From assembly GCA_963704475.1 (NCBI GenBank), contig OY969900.1, positions 248,001-312,000 on the forward strand: a DNA stretch of 64,000 nt. Direction: 5' to 3'. The notes under the pieces are model-generated. The model made no database searches. It saw nothing but the letters and a program-made list of their open reading frames with translations, and was not told where the DNA came from. Shown here piece after piece: positions 26,262-35,224 of the stretch. The DNA comes from UBA9655 sp963704475. Its GTDB lineage: Bacteria; Pseudomonadota; Alphaproteobacteria; UBA9655. A program made the position numbers and the translations under genes. The first letter of the stretch is position 1. Every line of letters begins with the position of its first letter.

Positions 26262-27404
26262 TTACCCCCACAAATCCTTAATTTTTGAAAAAAAACCTTC
26301 GGAAAGGGGGCTGGAGTGGGACTTTTTCTCAAGGCTCGCAAATTCTTCCAAAAGTTCTTTTTGGCGTTTGGTAATATTGACAGGGGTTTCAACCGTCGTT
26401 TCGATATACATATCTCCCCGCGCAGAAGACCGCATCACCGTCATGCCCTTTCCTTTCAGGCGGAATTGTTTGCCGGATTGGGTGCCTTCTGGTACTTTGA
26501 CGCGCGCTGGGTGACCGTCAATTGCGGGCACGTCAATTTCTCCTCCCAACGTTGCTGTCGTCATAGAAATGGGAACGCGGCAATAAATGTTGGAGCCGTC
26601 TCGTTTAAAAAACTTATGCGGCTTGATATGAAGGAAAATATAGAGATCGCCAGAGGCTCCTCCTCGCAAACCCGCTTCTCCTTCGCCTGCAAGACGAATG
26701 CGAGCTCCCTCTTCAATGCCTGCTGGAATCGTGACGGAAAGGGTTTTTTCTTTGCGGACGCATCCTGTGCCGCTACATGTTTTACAGGGATTTTTGATAA
26801 TTTGTCCCATTCCATGGCATTGAGAGCACGTTCGTTCAATGGTAAAAAAGCCTTGGCGCGCATGGACTTTCCCGTGACCGTGGCACGTGGGGCATGTTTC
26901 AGCCTTTGTGCCTTCCATAGCGCCTGAGCCATGACAAATGCCACATGTTGTATTTGTTGGAATTTTTATATTTTTCTTTAACCCCTTAAAGGCATCATCA
27001 AGTGATATCTCCATATTATACCGTAGGTCTGCGCCTTGGAGAGAGGCTGATTGAGTGGCACCTCGCCTGCCCCCCATAAATTCACTGAACATATCATCGA
27101 AAATATTTCCAAAACCGGAGGAAGCAAAATCAAAGTCACCGGTATACTGGAAACCGCCACCGCCCGCACCTCTGCTCCCATCAAAGGCTGCATGCCCCAT
27201 CTGGTCATAAGCCGCACGTTTTTGATCGTCTTTTAGGATATCATAGGCTTCATTAATTTCTTTGAATTTCTTTTCGGCTTCCTTGTCGTTTGGATTACGA
27301 TCAGGATGATATTTCATCGCAAGCTTACGGTAAGCTTTTTTGAGCTCCTCTGGTTTGGCGCTTCGAGAGACACCTAAAAGATCATAATAGTCTTGTTTGG
27401 CCAT
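26262..27404 (-). CDS. dnaJ: Chaperone DnaJ
   Basis: The co-chaperone that delivers substrates to DnaK and stimulates its ATPase. The 380-residue protein has a J domain (residues 3-68, KYHPDRNPND with HPD), a Gly/Phe-rich linker, four CxxCxGxG zinc repeats (CGICHGSG, CPTCHGHG, CSQCHGMG, CKTCSGTG) and the C-terminal substrate domain. It is downstream of dnaK in the same direction, separated by a 300-bp repeat-bearing gap. Confidence 0.96.
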   Translation of the reverse strand: MAKQDYYDLLGVSRSAKPEELKKAYRKLAMKYHPDRNPNDKEAEKKFKEINEAYDILKDDQKRAAYDQMGHAAFDGSRGAGGGGFQYTGDFDFASSGFGNIFDDMFSEFMGGRRGATQSASLQGADLRYNMEISLDDAFKGLKKNIKIPTNTTCGICHGSGAMEGTKAETCPTCHGHGKVHARQGFFTIERTCSQCHGMGQIIKNPCKTCSGTGCVRKEKTLSVTIPAGIEEGARIRLAGEGEAGLRGGASGDLYIFLHIKPHKFFKRDGSNIYCRVPISMTTATLGGEIDVPAIDGHPARVKVPEGTQSGKQFRLKGKGMTVMRSSARGDMYIETTVETPVNITKRQKELLEEFASLEKKSHSSPLSEGFFSKIKDLWG

Positions 27405-27471
27405 GGGTTACCTTGTGACAGTTGTTGGTTGTTAGTAATTAGTCGTCATGAATAGAAAAGCGAATCTCTGT

Positions 27472-27537
27472 CACCTCTCCCCTTGTGGGAGAGGTCGCGC
27501 TGCGAGAGCGGCGCGGGTGAGGGGTATTTTAAGATTA
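27472..27537 (+). repeat. Inverted repeat arm between dnaJ and dnaK (arm 1)
   Basis: The arm carries CACCTCTCCCCTTGTGGGAG and GGTGAGGGGTAT, a widespread bacterial palindrome whose translation reads like PHPxLRADLSHKGRGE. It pairs with the inverted arm at 27625-27674 to give a long potential hairpin. The same arm pair lies between hscB and hscA. Confidence 0.75.
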
Positions 27538-27624
27538 TTTCTCAAAATTTCCTCTCAATGGACTTGGATCATGCCATGTTCCACAAATGCATACCTTTAG
27601 TTCAACGTCAAAACTCTCTTCAAT

Positions 27625-27674
27625 ATACCCCTCACCCGCCGCTACACGGCGACCTCTCCCACAAGGGGAGAGGT
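27625..27674 (-). repeat. Inverted repeat arm between dnaJ and dnaK (arm 2)
   Basis: The complement of arm 1, starting TACCCCTCACCCGCCGC and ending CCCACAAGGGGAGAGGT. The pair encloses about 87 bp of unrelated sequence and could form a strong hairpin in the dnaK-dnaJ transcript, possibly reducing dnaJ expression relative to dnaK. Confidence 0.75.
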
Positions 27675-27703
27675 AAAAGGGCATTCCTTCTAATTACTAA
27701 CGA

Positions 27704-29614
27704 CTAATCACTCTTCTTATCTCCATCAACTTCTTCAAAGTCAACGTCAACCACGTCTTCTTTGTTTTCTTTTTCCGATTCATCCTGAACTTCAGAAGGA
27801 GTTTCTTCTTGGGCGGCCTTGTACATGGCTTCCCCCAACGCCATAGACGCTTGAGTTAAAACTTCCATTTTTTGCTGAATAACTGATTTCTCAGGGGAAT
27901 CTAGGGAGTCTTTTAGATCTTTGAGAGCAGCTTCAACTTTCTCACGATCTGTTGCCCCGATTTTATCACCATGATCTTTAAGGGTTTTTTCAGTTGTATG
28001 AACTAGGGCTTCCGCATGGTTTCTAACTTCTACCATTTCGCGACGCTCTTTATCTTCACTGGCGTGCGCTTCAGCATCCTTAATCATTTGTTCAACATCT
28101 TTCTCTGAAAGACCGCCTGAGGCTTCAATACGGATTTGCTGTTCTTTGCCCGTTGCTTTATCTTTTGCAGAAACATGGACAATACCATTTGCATCAATAT
28201 CAAAAGTGACTTCAATTTGAGGCACCCCGCGTGGTGCAGATGGAATTCCAGTCAAATCAAATTGTCCCAAAATTTTGTTATCTGCGGCCATTTCCCGTTC
28301 ACCTTGGAAGACACGGATCGTAACAGCGGCTTGATTATCTTCAGCCGTTGAAAACGTTTGGCTTTTCTTTGTCGGAATGGTTGTATTTCGGTCAATAAGA
28401 CGCGTAAAAACACCGCCTAAGGTTTCAATTCCAAGGGAAAGAGGTGTGACGTCTAATAGGAGGACATCTTTCACTTCGCCTTTCAAAACGCCCCCTTGAA
28501 TCGCAGCACCGAGGGCCACGACTTCGTCAGGGTTGACCCCGCGATGAGGTTCTTTCTCAAAGAACTTTTTAACGGTTTCAATAATTTTTGGCATACGGGT
28601 CATTCCCCCGACCAAAATGACCTCATCGATTTTTCCTGCAGTCAAGCCTGCATCCTTCAACGCAGCTTTACAGGGCTGAATCGTGCGTTCAACCAGATCT
28701 TCCACAAGGCTTTCTAATTTTGCGCGGGTCAGTTTTACGTTCAAATGCTTAGGGCCTGAGGCATCGGCCGTAATAAAGGGAAGGTTCACATCTGTTTGCA
28801 TTGAACTTGAGAGTTCAATTTTTGCTTTTTCTGCGGCTTCTTTTAAGCGCTGCAGAGCAAGTTTATCTTGGCGTAGATCAATTCCTTGCTCTTTTTTAAA
28901 TTCCTCTGCCAAATATTCGATGATACGTTGGTCAAAGTCTTCGCCGCCTAAGAAGGTGTCGCCATTCGTGGACTTCACTTCAAACACACCGTCACCAATT
29001 TCAAGGATGGAAACGTCAAACGTTCCGCCCCCTAAGTCATACACAGCGATGACTTCCCCTGCTTTTTTGTCGAGCCCATAGGCAAGTGCGGCTGCGGTCG
29101 GCTCATTAATGATACGAAGAACCTCTAACCCCGCAATTTTACCGGCATCTTTTGTGGCCTGACGTTGAGAGTCATTAAAATAAGCGGGTACAGTTACAAC
29201 AGCTTGGGTGACTTTTTCGCCTAGAAAATGCTCGGCCGTTTCTTTCATCTTTTGAAGAATAAAGGCACTGATTTCGCTGGGGCTATATTTTTTCCCTTCA
29301 CTTTCAACCCACGCGTCTCCATTTCCCCCTTCAACAATTTTATAGGGGACAAGACCCATGTCCTTTTTTGTCATCGGGTCATCAAAACGCCGTCCAATCA
29401 GACGTTTAATGGCAAAAAGAGTGTTTTCAGGGTTTGTGACCGCTTGTCTTTTGGCTGCTTGCCCGACAAGGCGTTCGCCCGTGTTTGTAAAAGCCACCAT
29501 GGAAGGGGTTGTCCGCATTCCTTCTGCGTTTTCAATAACGCGAGCTTCTTTTCCGTCCATAACAGCGACGCAAGAGTTGGTGGTTCCAAGGTCAATTCCG
29601 ATTACTTTACTCAT
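27704..29614 (-). CDS. dnaK: Chaperone DnaK (Hsp70)
   Basis: The main cytosolic Hsp70. The 636-residue protein starts MSKVIGIDLGTTNSCVAVMDG and carries the phosphate loops (AVYDLGGGTFDVSIL, VILVGGMTRMPKI), the interdomain linker DVLLLDVTPLSLGIE, the beta substrate domain and a complete helical lid with an acidic EEVDGD-like tail. Full length, in contrast to the lidless HscA at 58597. It lies in the order J-domain gene, hrcA, grpE, dnaK, dnaJ. Confidence 0.97.
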   Translation of the reverse strand: MSKVIGIDLGTTNSCVAVMDGKEARVIENAEGMRTTPSMVAFTNTGERLVGQAAKRQAVTNPENTLFAIKRLIGRRFDDPMTKKDMGLVPYKIVEGGNGDAWVESEGKKYSPSEISAFILQKMKETAEHFLGEKVTQAVVTVPAYFNDSQRQATKDAGKIAGLEVLRIINEPTAAALAYGLDKKAGEVIAVYDLGGGTFDVSILEIGDGVFEVKSTNGDTFLGGEDFDQRIIEYLAEEFKKEQGIDLRQDKLALQRLKEAAEKAKIELSSSMQTDVNLPFITADASGPKHLNVKLTRAKLESLVEDLVERTIQPCKAALKDAGLTAGKIDEVILVGGMTRMPKIIETVKKFFEKEPHRGVNPDEVVALGAAIQGGVLKGEVKDVLLLDVTPLSLGIETLGGVFTRLIDRNTTIPTKKSQTFSTAEDNQAAVTIRVFQGEREMAADNKILGQFDLTGIPSAPRGVPQIEVTFDIDANGIVHVSAKDKATGKEQQIRIEASGGLSEKDVEQMIKDAEAHASEDKERREMVEVRNHAEALVHTTEKTLKDHGDKIGATDREKVEAALKDLKDSLDSPEKSVIQQKMEVLTQASMALGEAMYKAAQEETPSEVQDESEKENKEDVVDVDFEEVDGDKKSD

Positions 29615-29635
29615 TTTTTTTTATCCTTTTCTTAA

Positions 29636-29705
29636 GTTGTCAACCTGAACTTGTTTCAGGATCCCATGACAATGAGATCCCGGATCAAGCCCGTGATGAC
29701 AATGT
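29636..29705. repeat. Short dispersed repeat between dnaK and grpE
   Basis: CCTGAACTTGTTTCAGGATC followed by CCCATGACAATGAGATCCCG matches the family at 6430-6515 and 14299-14428. CCTGAACTTGTTTCAGG is itself a hairpin that could act as an intercistronic structure. Confidence 0.55.
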
Positions 29706-29720
29706 GTTAATTCTTCTCTC

Positions 29721-30296
29721 TTATGTAGGAAGGGGGTCTGAAGATTGCAATGGGGTCTCCATATTTTTTTTCCCTTTTGCAATGCCAACCAGTGCGGGCC
29801 GTAAGAGGCGCCCATGGAGGGTATAGCCTGGTTGAAGAACTTGTACAATTGTTCCAGGAGCTTGGTCTGTCTCGTCAATTTCAAACATAGCTTGGTGCAA
29901 CTGGTGATCAAACGCTTGTCCTATGGGGTCAATCTTTTCGATATGATGTTTTGTAAAGATAGAGAGTAACTCTTTCTCTGTAATCTCAACGCCTTTCAAA
30001 AGACTTTCCAAAAGCTTTAGGGGATCCTCATGATTTTCAGGAACGCTTTCGATGGCGCGCTTCAAATTATCAGAGACAGTTAAAAGCTCACGTGCAAAGC
30101 TAGAAATAGCATATTTTGCCATATCTTCTCGCTCCCGCTCAGCGCGTTTGCGATAATTTTCAAGATCTGCAAGCGTACGTAAAAGCTGATCTTTTAACTT
30201 TTCAACTTCCGCTTCAAGTTCTTGTTCTTTTGTGCGTATGTCCTCAGGCAGCTCTTCTTGGAATTCTTCTGAGGAGAGGTCTTTGCTTTCTGTCAT
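29721..30296 (-). CDS. grpE: Nucleotide exchange factor GrpE
   Basis: GrpE releases ADP from DnaK. The 191-residue protein has a long N-terminal coiled coil (KEQELEAEVEKLKDQLLRTLADLENYRKRAEREREDMAKY, residues 20-60), a four-helix bundle and the C-terminal beta domain with the signature QVLQPGYTLHGRLLRPALVGIAK. It overlaps the end of hrcA by 4 bp. Confidence 0.95.
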   Translation of the reverse strand: MTESKDLSSEEFQEELPEDIRTKEQELEAEVEKLKDQLLRTLADLENYRKRAEREREDMAKYAISSFARELLTVSDNLKRAIESVPENHEDPLKLLESLLKGVEITEKELLSIFTKHHIEKIDPIGQAFDHQLHQAMFEIDETDQAPGTIVQVLQPGYTLHGRLLRPALVGIAKGKKNMETPLQSSDPLPT

Positions 30297-31339
30297 ACTT
30301 TACCTATCGTTTTGCTAATGAGTTTTGCTGTGTAGTCTACCATAGAAATGATGCGACTGTAGTTTAATCTTGCGGGTCCAATGACGCCGATCGCCCCTAC
30401 AATTCGCCCATTATCTGTAGAGTAGGGGGATATAATAAGGGAACAGCCAGAAAGTTTAAAGAGGTTGCTTTCTGATCCAATAAAAATTTGCACCCCATCG
30501 GCCGCAATTGCAGAATCAAGAAGCTCAAGAAGGTCTTTTTGGGTGTCCAGCGCTTCAAAAAGTGTACGGATGCGATTGAGTTCCTCCATATGACGGACAT
30601 CTTGGAGCAGATGAGATTGACCTCGAACGATAAGGGATGTTGAGGACCCTGTTCCTGCCCAAATTGCAAGTCCTTCCTCTACAACTTTTGATGTCAAAAG
30701 ATCAAGTTGGCTTTTATTATCGTCAAGTTCTCCTAAAATCTGTGCCTTTGCCTCGTTTAATGTTTTTCCTGCAAGTCGGCTATTCAAATAATTTCCAGCT
30801 TCCGTAAGACTTGAAGGAGGAAGGCCGTGAGGGGTTTCAATAATTCGATTTTCAACAAGGCCATCTTCCGTAATAAGGACAACAAGGACGCGTCCGGGGT
30901 TTAGGTATACAAATTCTATATGTTTTAAAATGGCTTCAGATTTAGGCGCCAGAACAATGCCCGCACACCGACTGAGGCCAGAAAGCGCTTTTGTTGTATC
31001 ATCTAAAAGAGTTGAAAAACTTTTTCCCGTGGTTTTACACTGTTGTTCTATTTCCTGTTGTTCTTGAGGGGAGATGTCTCCTAGTTCTAAAATGCCATGA
31101 ACAAAAAGGCGAAGTCCTGCCTCGGTTGGAAGGCGTCCCGCTGACGTATGGGGCGCATATAAAAGCCCAGCACTTTCAAGATCCGCCATGACACCGCGAA
31201 TAGTTGCGGACGATAGATCTGTGCCCAACCGCTTGCCTAAGCTTTTAGACCCAATGGGTTCTCCCGTTTCAACATAAGCATCCACGATATGACGGAACAC
31301 TTCTCGCGATCTTTTATCTAGTTCTTCAAGTTTTATCAT
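30293..31339 (-). CDS. hrcA: Heat-inducible transcription repressor HrcA
   Basis: HrcA binds CIRCE operators, usually of groESL. The 348-residue protein has an N-terminal winged helix (LDKRSREVFRHIVDAYVETGEPIGSKSL), a GAF-like ligand domain and the C-terminal RIVGAIGVIGPARLNYSRIISMVDYTA. No CIRCE box (TTAGCACTC-N9-GAGTGCTAA) was seen in the window, so its target probably lies elsewhere. It overlaps both neighbours by 4 bp. Confidence 0.95.
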   Translation of the reverse strand: MIKLEELDKRSREVFRHIVDAYVETGEPIGSKSLGKRLGTDLSSATIRGVMADLESAGLLYAPHTSAGRLPTEAGLRLFVHGILELGDISPQEQQEIEQQCKTTGKSFSTLLDDTTKALSGLSRCAGIVLAPKSEAILKHIEFVYLNPGRVLVVLITEDGLVENRIIETPHGLPPSSLTEAGNYLNSRLAGKTLNEAKAQILGELDDNKSQLDLLTSKVVEEGLAIWAGTGSSTSLIVRGQSHLLQDVRHMEELNRIRTLFEALDTQKDLLELLDSAIAADGVQIFIGSESNLFKLSGCSLIISPYSTDNGRIVGAIGVIGPARLNYSRIISMVDYTAKLISKTIGKV

Positions 31340-31899
31340 GAAAGCGGTCTCTCGCCCTCCAGGTGTTTCTTTACCACCTGATACGCTTCGTTAATTTTTT
31401 TCAGATTTTCTTCAGCTTGCTTATCCCCTGCGTGTAGATCAGGGTGATGGCGTTTGACAAGCTGCTTGTACTGTTTTTTTATTTCCTCAAGCGTGAGGAG
31501 AGAGGAGACATTTAATATTGAAAGGGCCTTTTTTACTCTCTGAGGGAGAGGAGGTGGGGGAGGGGCCGCTCCCTCAAAAAAAGATTCAAGACCATCACAA
31601 AAGTGGACTTTTTCGAGCAAAGTCCGCCAAGATCCAAGAGGCCAAGAGGGACGATTCCACGTCACATCTGAAATGCGACTGGCGTCAATTTCTTCCCGGT
31701 TCATTCCTTTGTAAAAATCCCATCCCTTATTATATTCTCGGACATGATCCAGGCAAAACCAATAATATTCTTGAAGTGCGTTAGGATTTTTAGGAGCACG
31801 AAATTCTCCTTTCGCATCACATCCTTCTTTCTCACATCGTTGAGGAGCGGGTGTTGCAGTCTCATACGAATTTAAAGGAATAACGCGTGCTTTTCTCAT
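31336..31899 (-). CDS. Alphaproteobacterial J-domain protein heading the heat-shock block
   Basis: A 187-residue protein with an N-terminal CEKEGCDAKGEF / WFCLDH cysteine-histidine motif, possibly a zinc site, a conserved FYKGMNREEIDAS segment and a C-terminal J domain (residues 125-180) with HHPD. It has no Gly/Phe or zinc repeats, so it is not a DnaJ copy. Its overlap with hrcA makes it the first gene of the hrcA-grpE transcript. A specialised DnaK partner is likely, but the client is unknown. Confidence 0.85.
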   Translation of the reverse strand: MRKARVIPLNSYETATPAPQRCEKEGCDAKGEFRAPKNPNALQEYYWFCLDHVREYNKGWDFYKGMNREEIDASRISDVTWNRPSWPLGSWRTLLEKVHFCDGLESFFEGAAPPPPPLPQRVKKALSILNVSSLLTLEEIKKQYKQLVKRHHPDLHAGDKQAEENLKKINEAYQVVKKHLEGERPLS

Positions 31900-31905
31900 A
31901 TGCCT

Positions 31906-31935
31906 AATATATTAACGAGGGGGGTAAAAAATCAA
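31906..31935 (-). promoter_or_regulatory. Promoter of the J-domain/hrcA/grpE operon
   Basis: On the minus strand TTGATT (31935-31930) and TATATT (31911-31906) are 18 bp apart. The -10 box ends 6 bp before the ATG, leaving no room for a Shine-Dalgarno site, so the transcript is predicted to be leaderless. No sigma-32 box is obvious. Confidence 0.5.
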
Positions 31936-32022
31936 GGGGGAACTCTTATTTCTTCTTTTCTATCTTTTAAAAATAGATTTCTTTAACAGTTACAACGTTC
32001 CTTTTTTGTTACGATTATTTTC

Positions 32023-34815
32023 TTACAAAGTTCTCTGCACCACGTCCGTACATCGATGGCATAAATCGATAACGTTTGGTAATACTTTCCAACAGCGAGA
32101 GCATTTTTCACCCTTTGCAAGAGTGACGGTGACGCCAACACCAGGAACATCTTCTAAGGTAAAGGCTGCTGCTTCTGGAACTGTTCCTTCTTTGACGTCA
32201 ACGCTTGAGGTGATAGAAAATTCTGCTAAGTCAACGTCTTGAATTAATGGACTAAGAGAAGGATCAAGGTAGACGGTGAGGTGAGCTTGCAAACTCGATC
32301 CTATTTGCTTTGAGTTGCGGGAGACCTCCAAAGCACCCGTCATGACTTTACGTATAAGGCGTAATCCTTCGAATCTTTTAGCAAGTTCTGGTGCGCTCCA
32401 TGTAAAGGGAAGAGCAGGAAAGAGCTCAAGATGCACACTTCCCTTCTCACTGGGATAACGGCTGAGCCAGGCTTCTTCTGCTGTAAAAGACAAAGCAGGT
32501 GCTAACCATTTTACCAAGCACTCAAAGATGATATCCATAGTTGTGCGGGTTGCACGGCGTTTTGGGTCATTTTGATCATCGCAATATAGGGAATCCTTCC
32601 TAATATCAAAATAAAAGGCCGAAAGATCATTTGCGCAGAAGGTGTGAATTTCAGAATAAAGGGTTTGAAAATCATAGCTTGCAGATGCGCTGCGAACCTT
32701 TTGGTCAAGCTCATATAAACGGTGCAGGACCCATTTTTCAAGATCAGGCATATGGTCGTACTCGATCTTTTCAGCTTCAGAAAACCCTGCCAAGGCTCCC
32801 AATAAATAGCGCAAGGTATTACGATAGCGCCGATAGATATCTTGCTGACGTTTTAAGATCTCAGGTCCTACCTTAAGGTCTTCATAATAATCACTGCCCA
32901 CAACCCACAGGCGCAAGATATCTGCCCCCATCGTGCTGGTAACGGTTTCAGGAGACACCGCATCTTTGCGCGATTTTGACATCTTACGGCCCTCTTCATC
33001 AACGATAAAGCCATGGGTCATAACTTGTTTGTAGGGTGCTCCATGATGGGTTCCACAGGCAACAAGAAGAGAAGATTGGAACCATCCACGGTGTTGATCT
33101 GATCCTTCTACGCAAAGATCAGCCGGCCACCGCATGTCAGGGCGCATGCGGAGAACAAAGCTTTGTGTACACCCCGCATCAAACCACACATCAAGAATAT
33201 CTTGGACTTGTTCATAATCAGCAGGGTTATATTTGGGACCTAAGAAATCTGCGGGATCAGCCGTGTACCAAACATCAGAGCCTCCCTTTTGAACAGCTTT
33301 GACAATACGTTCAATGACGTCATAATCTTTCAGGACTTCACCTGTCTTTTTATGAACAAAGATGGTCAAAGGTGTGCCCCATTCGCGTTGGCGGGAAACA
33401 CACCAATCGGGACGATTTTCAACCATGGACTTAATCCGGTTTTTTCCTGTCTCAGGAATCCACTGCACCCCCTCAATGGCCTCAAGGGCTTTTTTCCTGA
33501 GATCCTTCTGATCAAGGCTAATGAACCATTGCGGTGTTGTCCGATAAATAAGTGGTTTTTTGGAACGCCATGAATGAGGATAGCTGTGAATGATCTTACT
33601 TTGTTTGAGAAGGGCCCCTTTATCTTCAAGTTTGGCCACAATCTCTGGGCCTACTTTATAGACATGTTTCCCGGCGAAAAGAGGGACATGATCATAATAA
33701 AGACCTTCCTCATTGACTGTTTCGGGAACCTCGAGATTAAATTCTTTGCCCACAGCAAAATCCTCAACCCCATGACCAGGAGCCGTGTGGACAAGGCCTG
33801 TTCCTGCTTCAAGGGTGACGTGGTCTCCCGAAAGAAGAGGCACATCAAAATCATATCCTTCCCCCTGAAAAGGATGGTGTGCGTGAGTTCCTTGGAGGTC
33901 ATCCCCTTTGAGGGTTGCCAAGATTGTACTCTCTGTAATGCCGAGCTCCTTTTCGACGGCTTCTTTCAATTCCTTAGCAATCAGAAGGGTTTCTCCCGGA
34001 TGTGCAAAAGACTCTGTATGGCTTTGTCCAACCCGTAAGATAACATACTCCAAGTCTTTTCCATAAGCGATGGCCCGGTTGCCGGGAAGTGTCCAGGGCG
34101 TTGTAGTCCAGATGACAGCGCTGGCATCCTTTAAAATAGAGAGAGGGCTTTTATAAATGGGGAAACGCACGTAAATGGAGAGGGATTCATGGTCATGATA
34201 TTCAACTTCCGCTTCTGCAAGCGCTGTTTTTTCTACAACTGACCATAAAACAGGCTTGACGCCCCGATAAAGACTACCCTGCATCAAGAAGACTCCCATC
34301 AAACGAATGATTTCAGCTTCTGCTTCAGGCGACATCGTCGTGTAGGGGTGATCCCAATCTGCTTGCATTCCTAGCCGTTTAAAATCTTCTTTTTGAACCT
34401 TAATCCAGTAGTCGGCAAAGGCGCGACATTCCCCTCGAAATTGAATGCGCGGAATATCATCTTTTTTGATGTTTTTCTCTCGGTATTTTTCCTCAATCTT
34501 GGCTTCGATGGGCAACCCATGGCAATCCCAACCGGGAATAAAAGGGGTGGCTTTCCCTAGTTTGTATTGAGACTTGTTAATGATATCCTTTAAAATATAG
34601 TTGAGGGCATGGCCTAAATGAATGTGTCCATTGGCATAGGGTGGCCCGTCATGAAGAATAAACAGCTCACGGCCTTCTGCCTTCTTTTGCATCAAGTCAT
34701 AAAGGCCTATTGATTCCCAGCGCTTTAAAATTTCTGGCTCTTTTTGAGGGAGTTCTCCCTTCATGGGGAAGTCTGTTTGGGGAAGAAAAATGGTCGGGCG
34801 ATAATCTTGGGTCAT
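32023..34815 (-). CDS. ileS: Isoleucyl-tRNA synthetase
   Basis: It charges tRNA-Ile. The 930-residue class I enzyme has the HIGH-type motif in DGPPYANGHIHLGHALN, the editing domain with the TTTPWTLPGNRA segment (as TTPWTLPGNRA), KMSKS in GRKMSKSRKD, and a C-terminal zinc knuckle (CSRCWKVLPNVIDLCHRC). Length fits the bacterial type. It is upstream of the heat-shock block but separated by 120 bp and likely has its own promoter beyond a 127-nt repeat. Confidence 0.96.
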   Translation of the reverse strand: MTQDYRPTIFLPQTDFPMKGELPQKEPEILKRWESIGLYDLMQKKAEGRELFILHDGPPYANGHIHLGHALNYILKDIINKSQYKLGKATPFIPGWDCHGLPIEAKIEEKYREKNIKKDDIPRIQFRGECRAFADYWIKVQKEDFKRLGMQADWDHPYTTMSPEAEAEIIRLMGVFLMQGSLYRGVKPVLWSVVEKTALAEAEVEYHDHESLSIYVRFPIYKSPLSILKDASAVIWTTTPWTLPGNRAIAYGKDLEYVILRVGQSHTESFAHPGETLLIAKELKEAVEKELGITESTILATLKGDDLQGTHAHHPFQGEGYDFDVPLLSGDHVTLEAGTGLVHTAPGHGVEDFAVGKEFNLEVPETVNEEGLYYDHVPLFAGKHVYKVGPEIVAKLEDKGALLKQSKIIHSYPHSWRSKKPLIYRTTPQWFISLDQKDLRKKALEAIEGVQWIPETGKNRIKSMVENRPDWCVSRQREWGTPLTIFVHKKTGEVLKDYDVIERIVKAVQKGGSDVWYTADPADFLGPKYNPADYEQVQDILDVWFDAGCTQSFVLRMRPDMRWPADLCVEGSDQHRGWFQSSLLVACGTHHGAPYKQVMTHGFIVDEEGRKMSKSRKDAVSPETVTSTMGADILRLWVVGSDYYEDLKVGPEILKRQQDIYRRYRNTLRYLLGALAGFSEAEKIEYDHMPDLEKWVLHRLYELDQKVRSASASYDFQTLYSEIHTFCANDLSAFYFDIRKDSLYCDDQNDPKRRATRTTMDIIFECLVKWLAPALSFTAEEAWLSRYPSEKGSVHLELFPALPFTWSAPELAKRFEGLRLIRKVMTGALEVSRNSKQIGSSLQAHLTVYLDPSLSPLIQDVDLAEFSITSSVDVKEGTVPEAAAFTLEDVPGVGVTVTLAKGEKCSRCWKVLPNVIDLCHRCTDVVQRTL

Positions 34816-34848
34816 AGTGTCATACTTCTAAAGTGTTAGAGAGTTATT

Positions 34849-34975
34849 ATACTTCTTCGCCTTTCAAGTTTCGGGCTCAAAGCTCATCGGGATTCGCCCT
34901 CGGTCACGTATAAGAATACGCTCCTCGGGCTCACCACTCGAGCGCAACCTCGGCTTCTTGAAATGCTTTGAGTAT
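34849..34975 (-). repeat. ~127-nt palindromic repeat in the ileS leader
   Basis: Second copy of the repeat at 11229-11357: CTTCGCCTTTCAAGTTTCGG at one end, CTTGAAATGCTTTGAGTAT at the other, with TCGGGATTCGCCCTCGGTCA inside. It starts 34 nt upstream of the ileS ATG, in the same orientation relative to its gene as the cox3 copy. Confidence 0.75.
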
Positions 34976-35154
34976 GAGTGTGCCATTAGAAGATACTTTC
35001 GTCAAATGGTACACCACGAACCGTTTAATTTTAACATTGGTGTGATGAACATATAAGGCACATGTATCACATCTTACATTTACTTATATTATAACAAATT
35101 CTCTATTAAATCAAATTAATTCTAGAAATGGGCAATTAGAATTGAATAAAGAAA

Positions 35155-35182
35155 TTGACTTTTTTGGCAATTCTGGCATAAT
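35155..35182 (+). promoter_or_regulatory. Possible orphan plus-strand promoter
   Basis: TTGACT (35155-35160) and CATAAT (35177-35182) are 16 bp apart, a good sigma-70 match, pointing rightward into the 3' end of the minus-strand PqiC-like gene. No plus-strand gene follows closely, so it would drive an antisense or small RNA, or be fortuitous. Confidence 0.35.
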
Positions 35183-35196
35183 AAATATAAGGTTAA

Positions 35197-35224
35197 AGAA
35201 GTGTGCCTGCAACCAAACACTTCT
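35197..35224 (-). terminator. Hairpin at the end of the PqiC-like gene
   Basis: AGAAGTGT and ACACTTCT form an 8-bp stem with a 12-nt loop directly at the stop codon, followed on the minus strand by a short T run. It may be a weak Rho-independent terminator. Confidence 0.4.

Larger units (their letters stand above)
34816..35222. other. Gene-free region between ileS and the PqiC-like gene
   Basis: It contains the ~127-nt repeat at 34849-34975, then AT-rich DNA with no coding signal. A plus-strand promoter-like pair and a hairpin lie at its right end (see 35155 and 35197). Confidence 0.55.

Noticed and set aside
26316..26927. A 203-codon open frame antisense to dnaJ
   Set aside because: It is the complement of a fully recognised dnaJ; its Cys and Phe pattern mirrors the zinc-finger codons.
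27483..27707. A 74-codon open frame containing PHPPLHGDLSHKGRGK
   Set aside because: It is a translation of the inverted repeat arms between dnaJ and dnaK.
33574..34038. A 154-codon open frame antisense to ileS
   Set aside because: It is a shadow of the conserved ileS frame with no start signal of its own.
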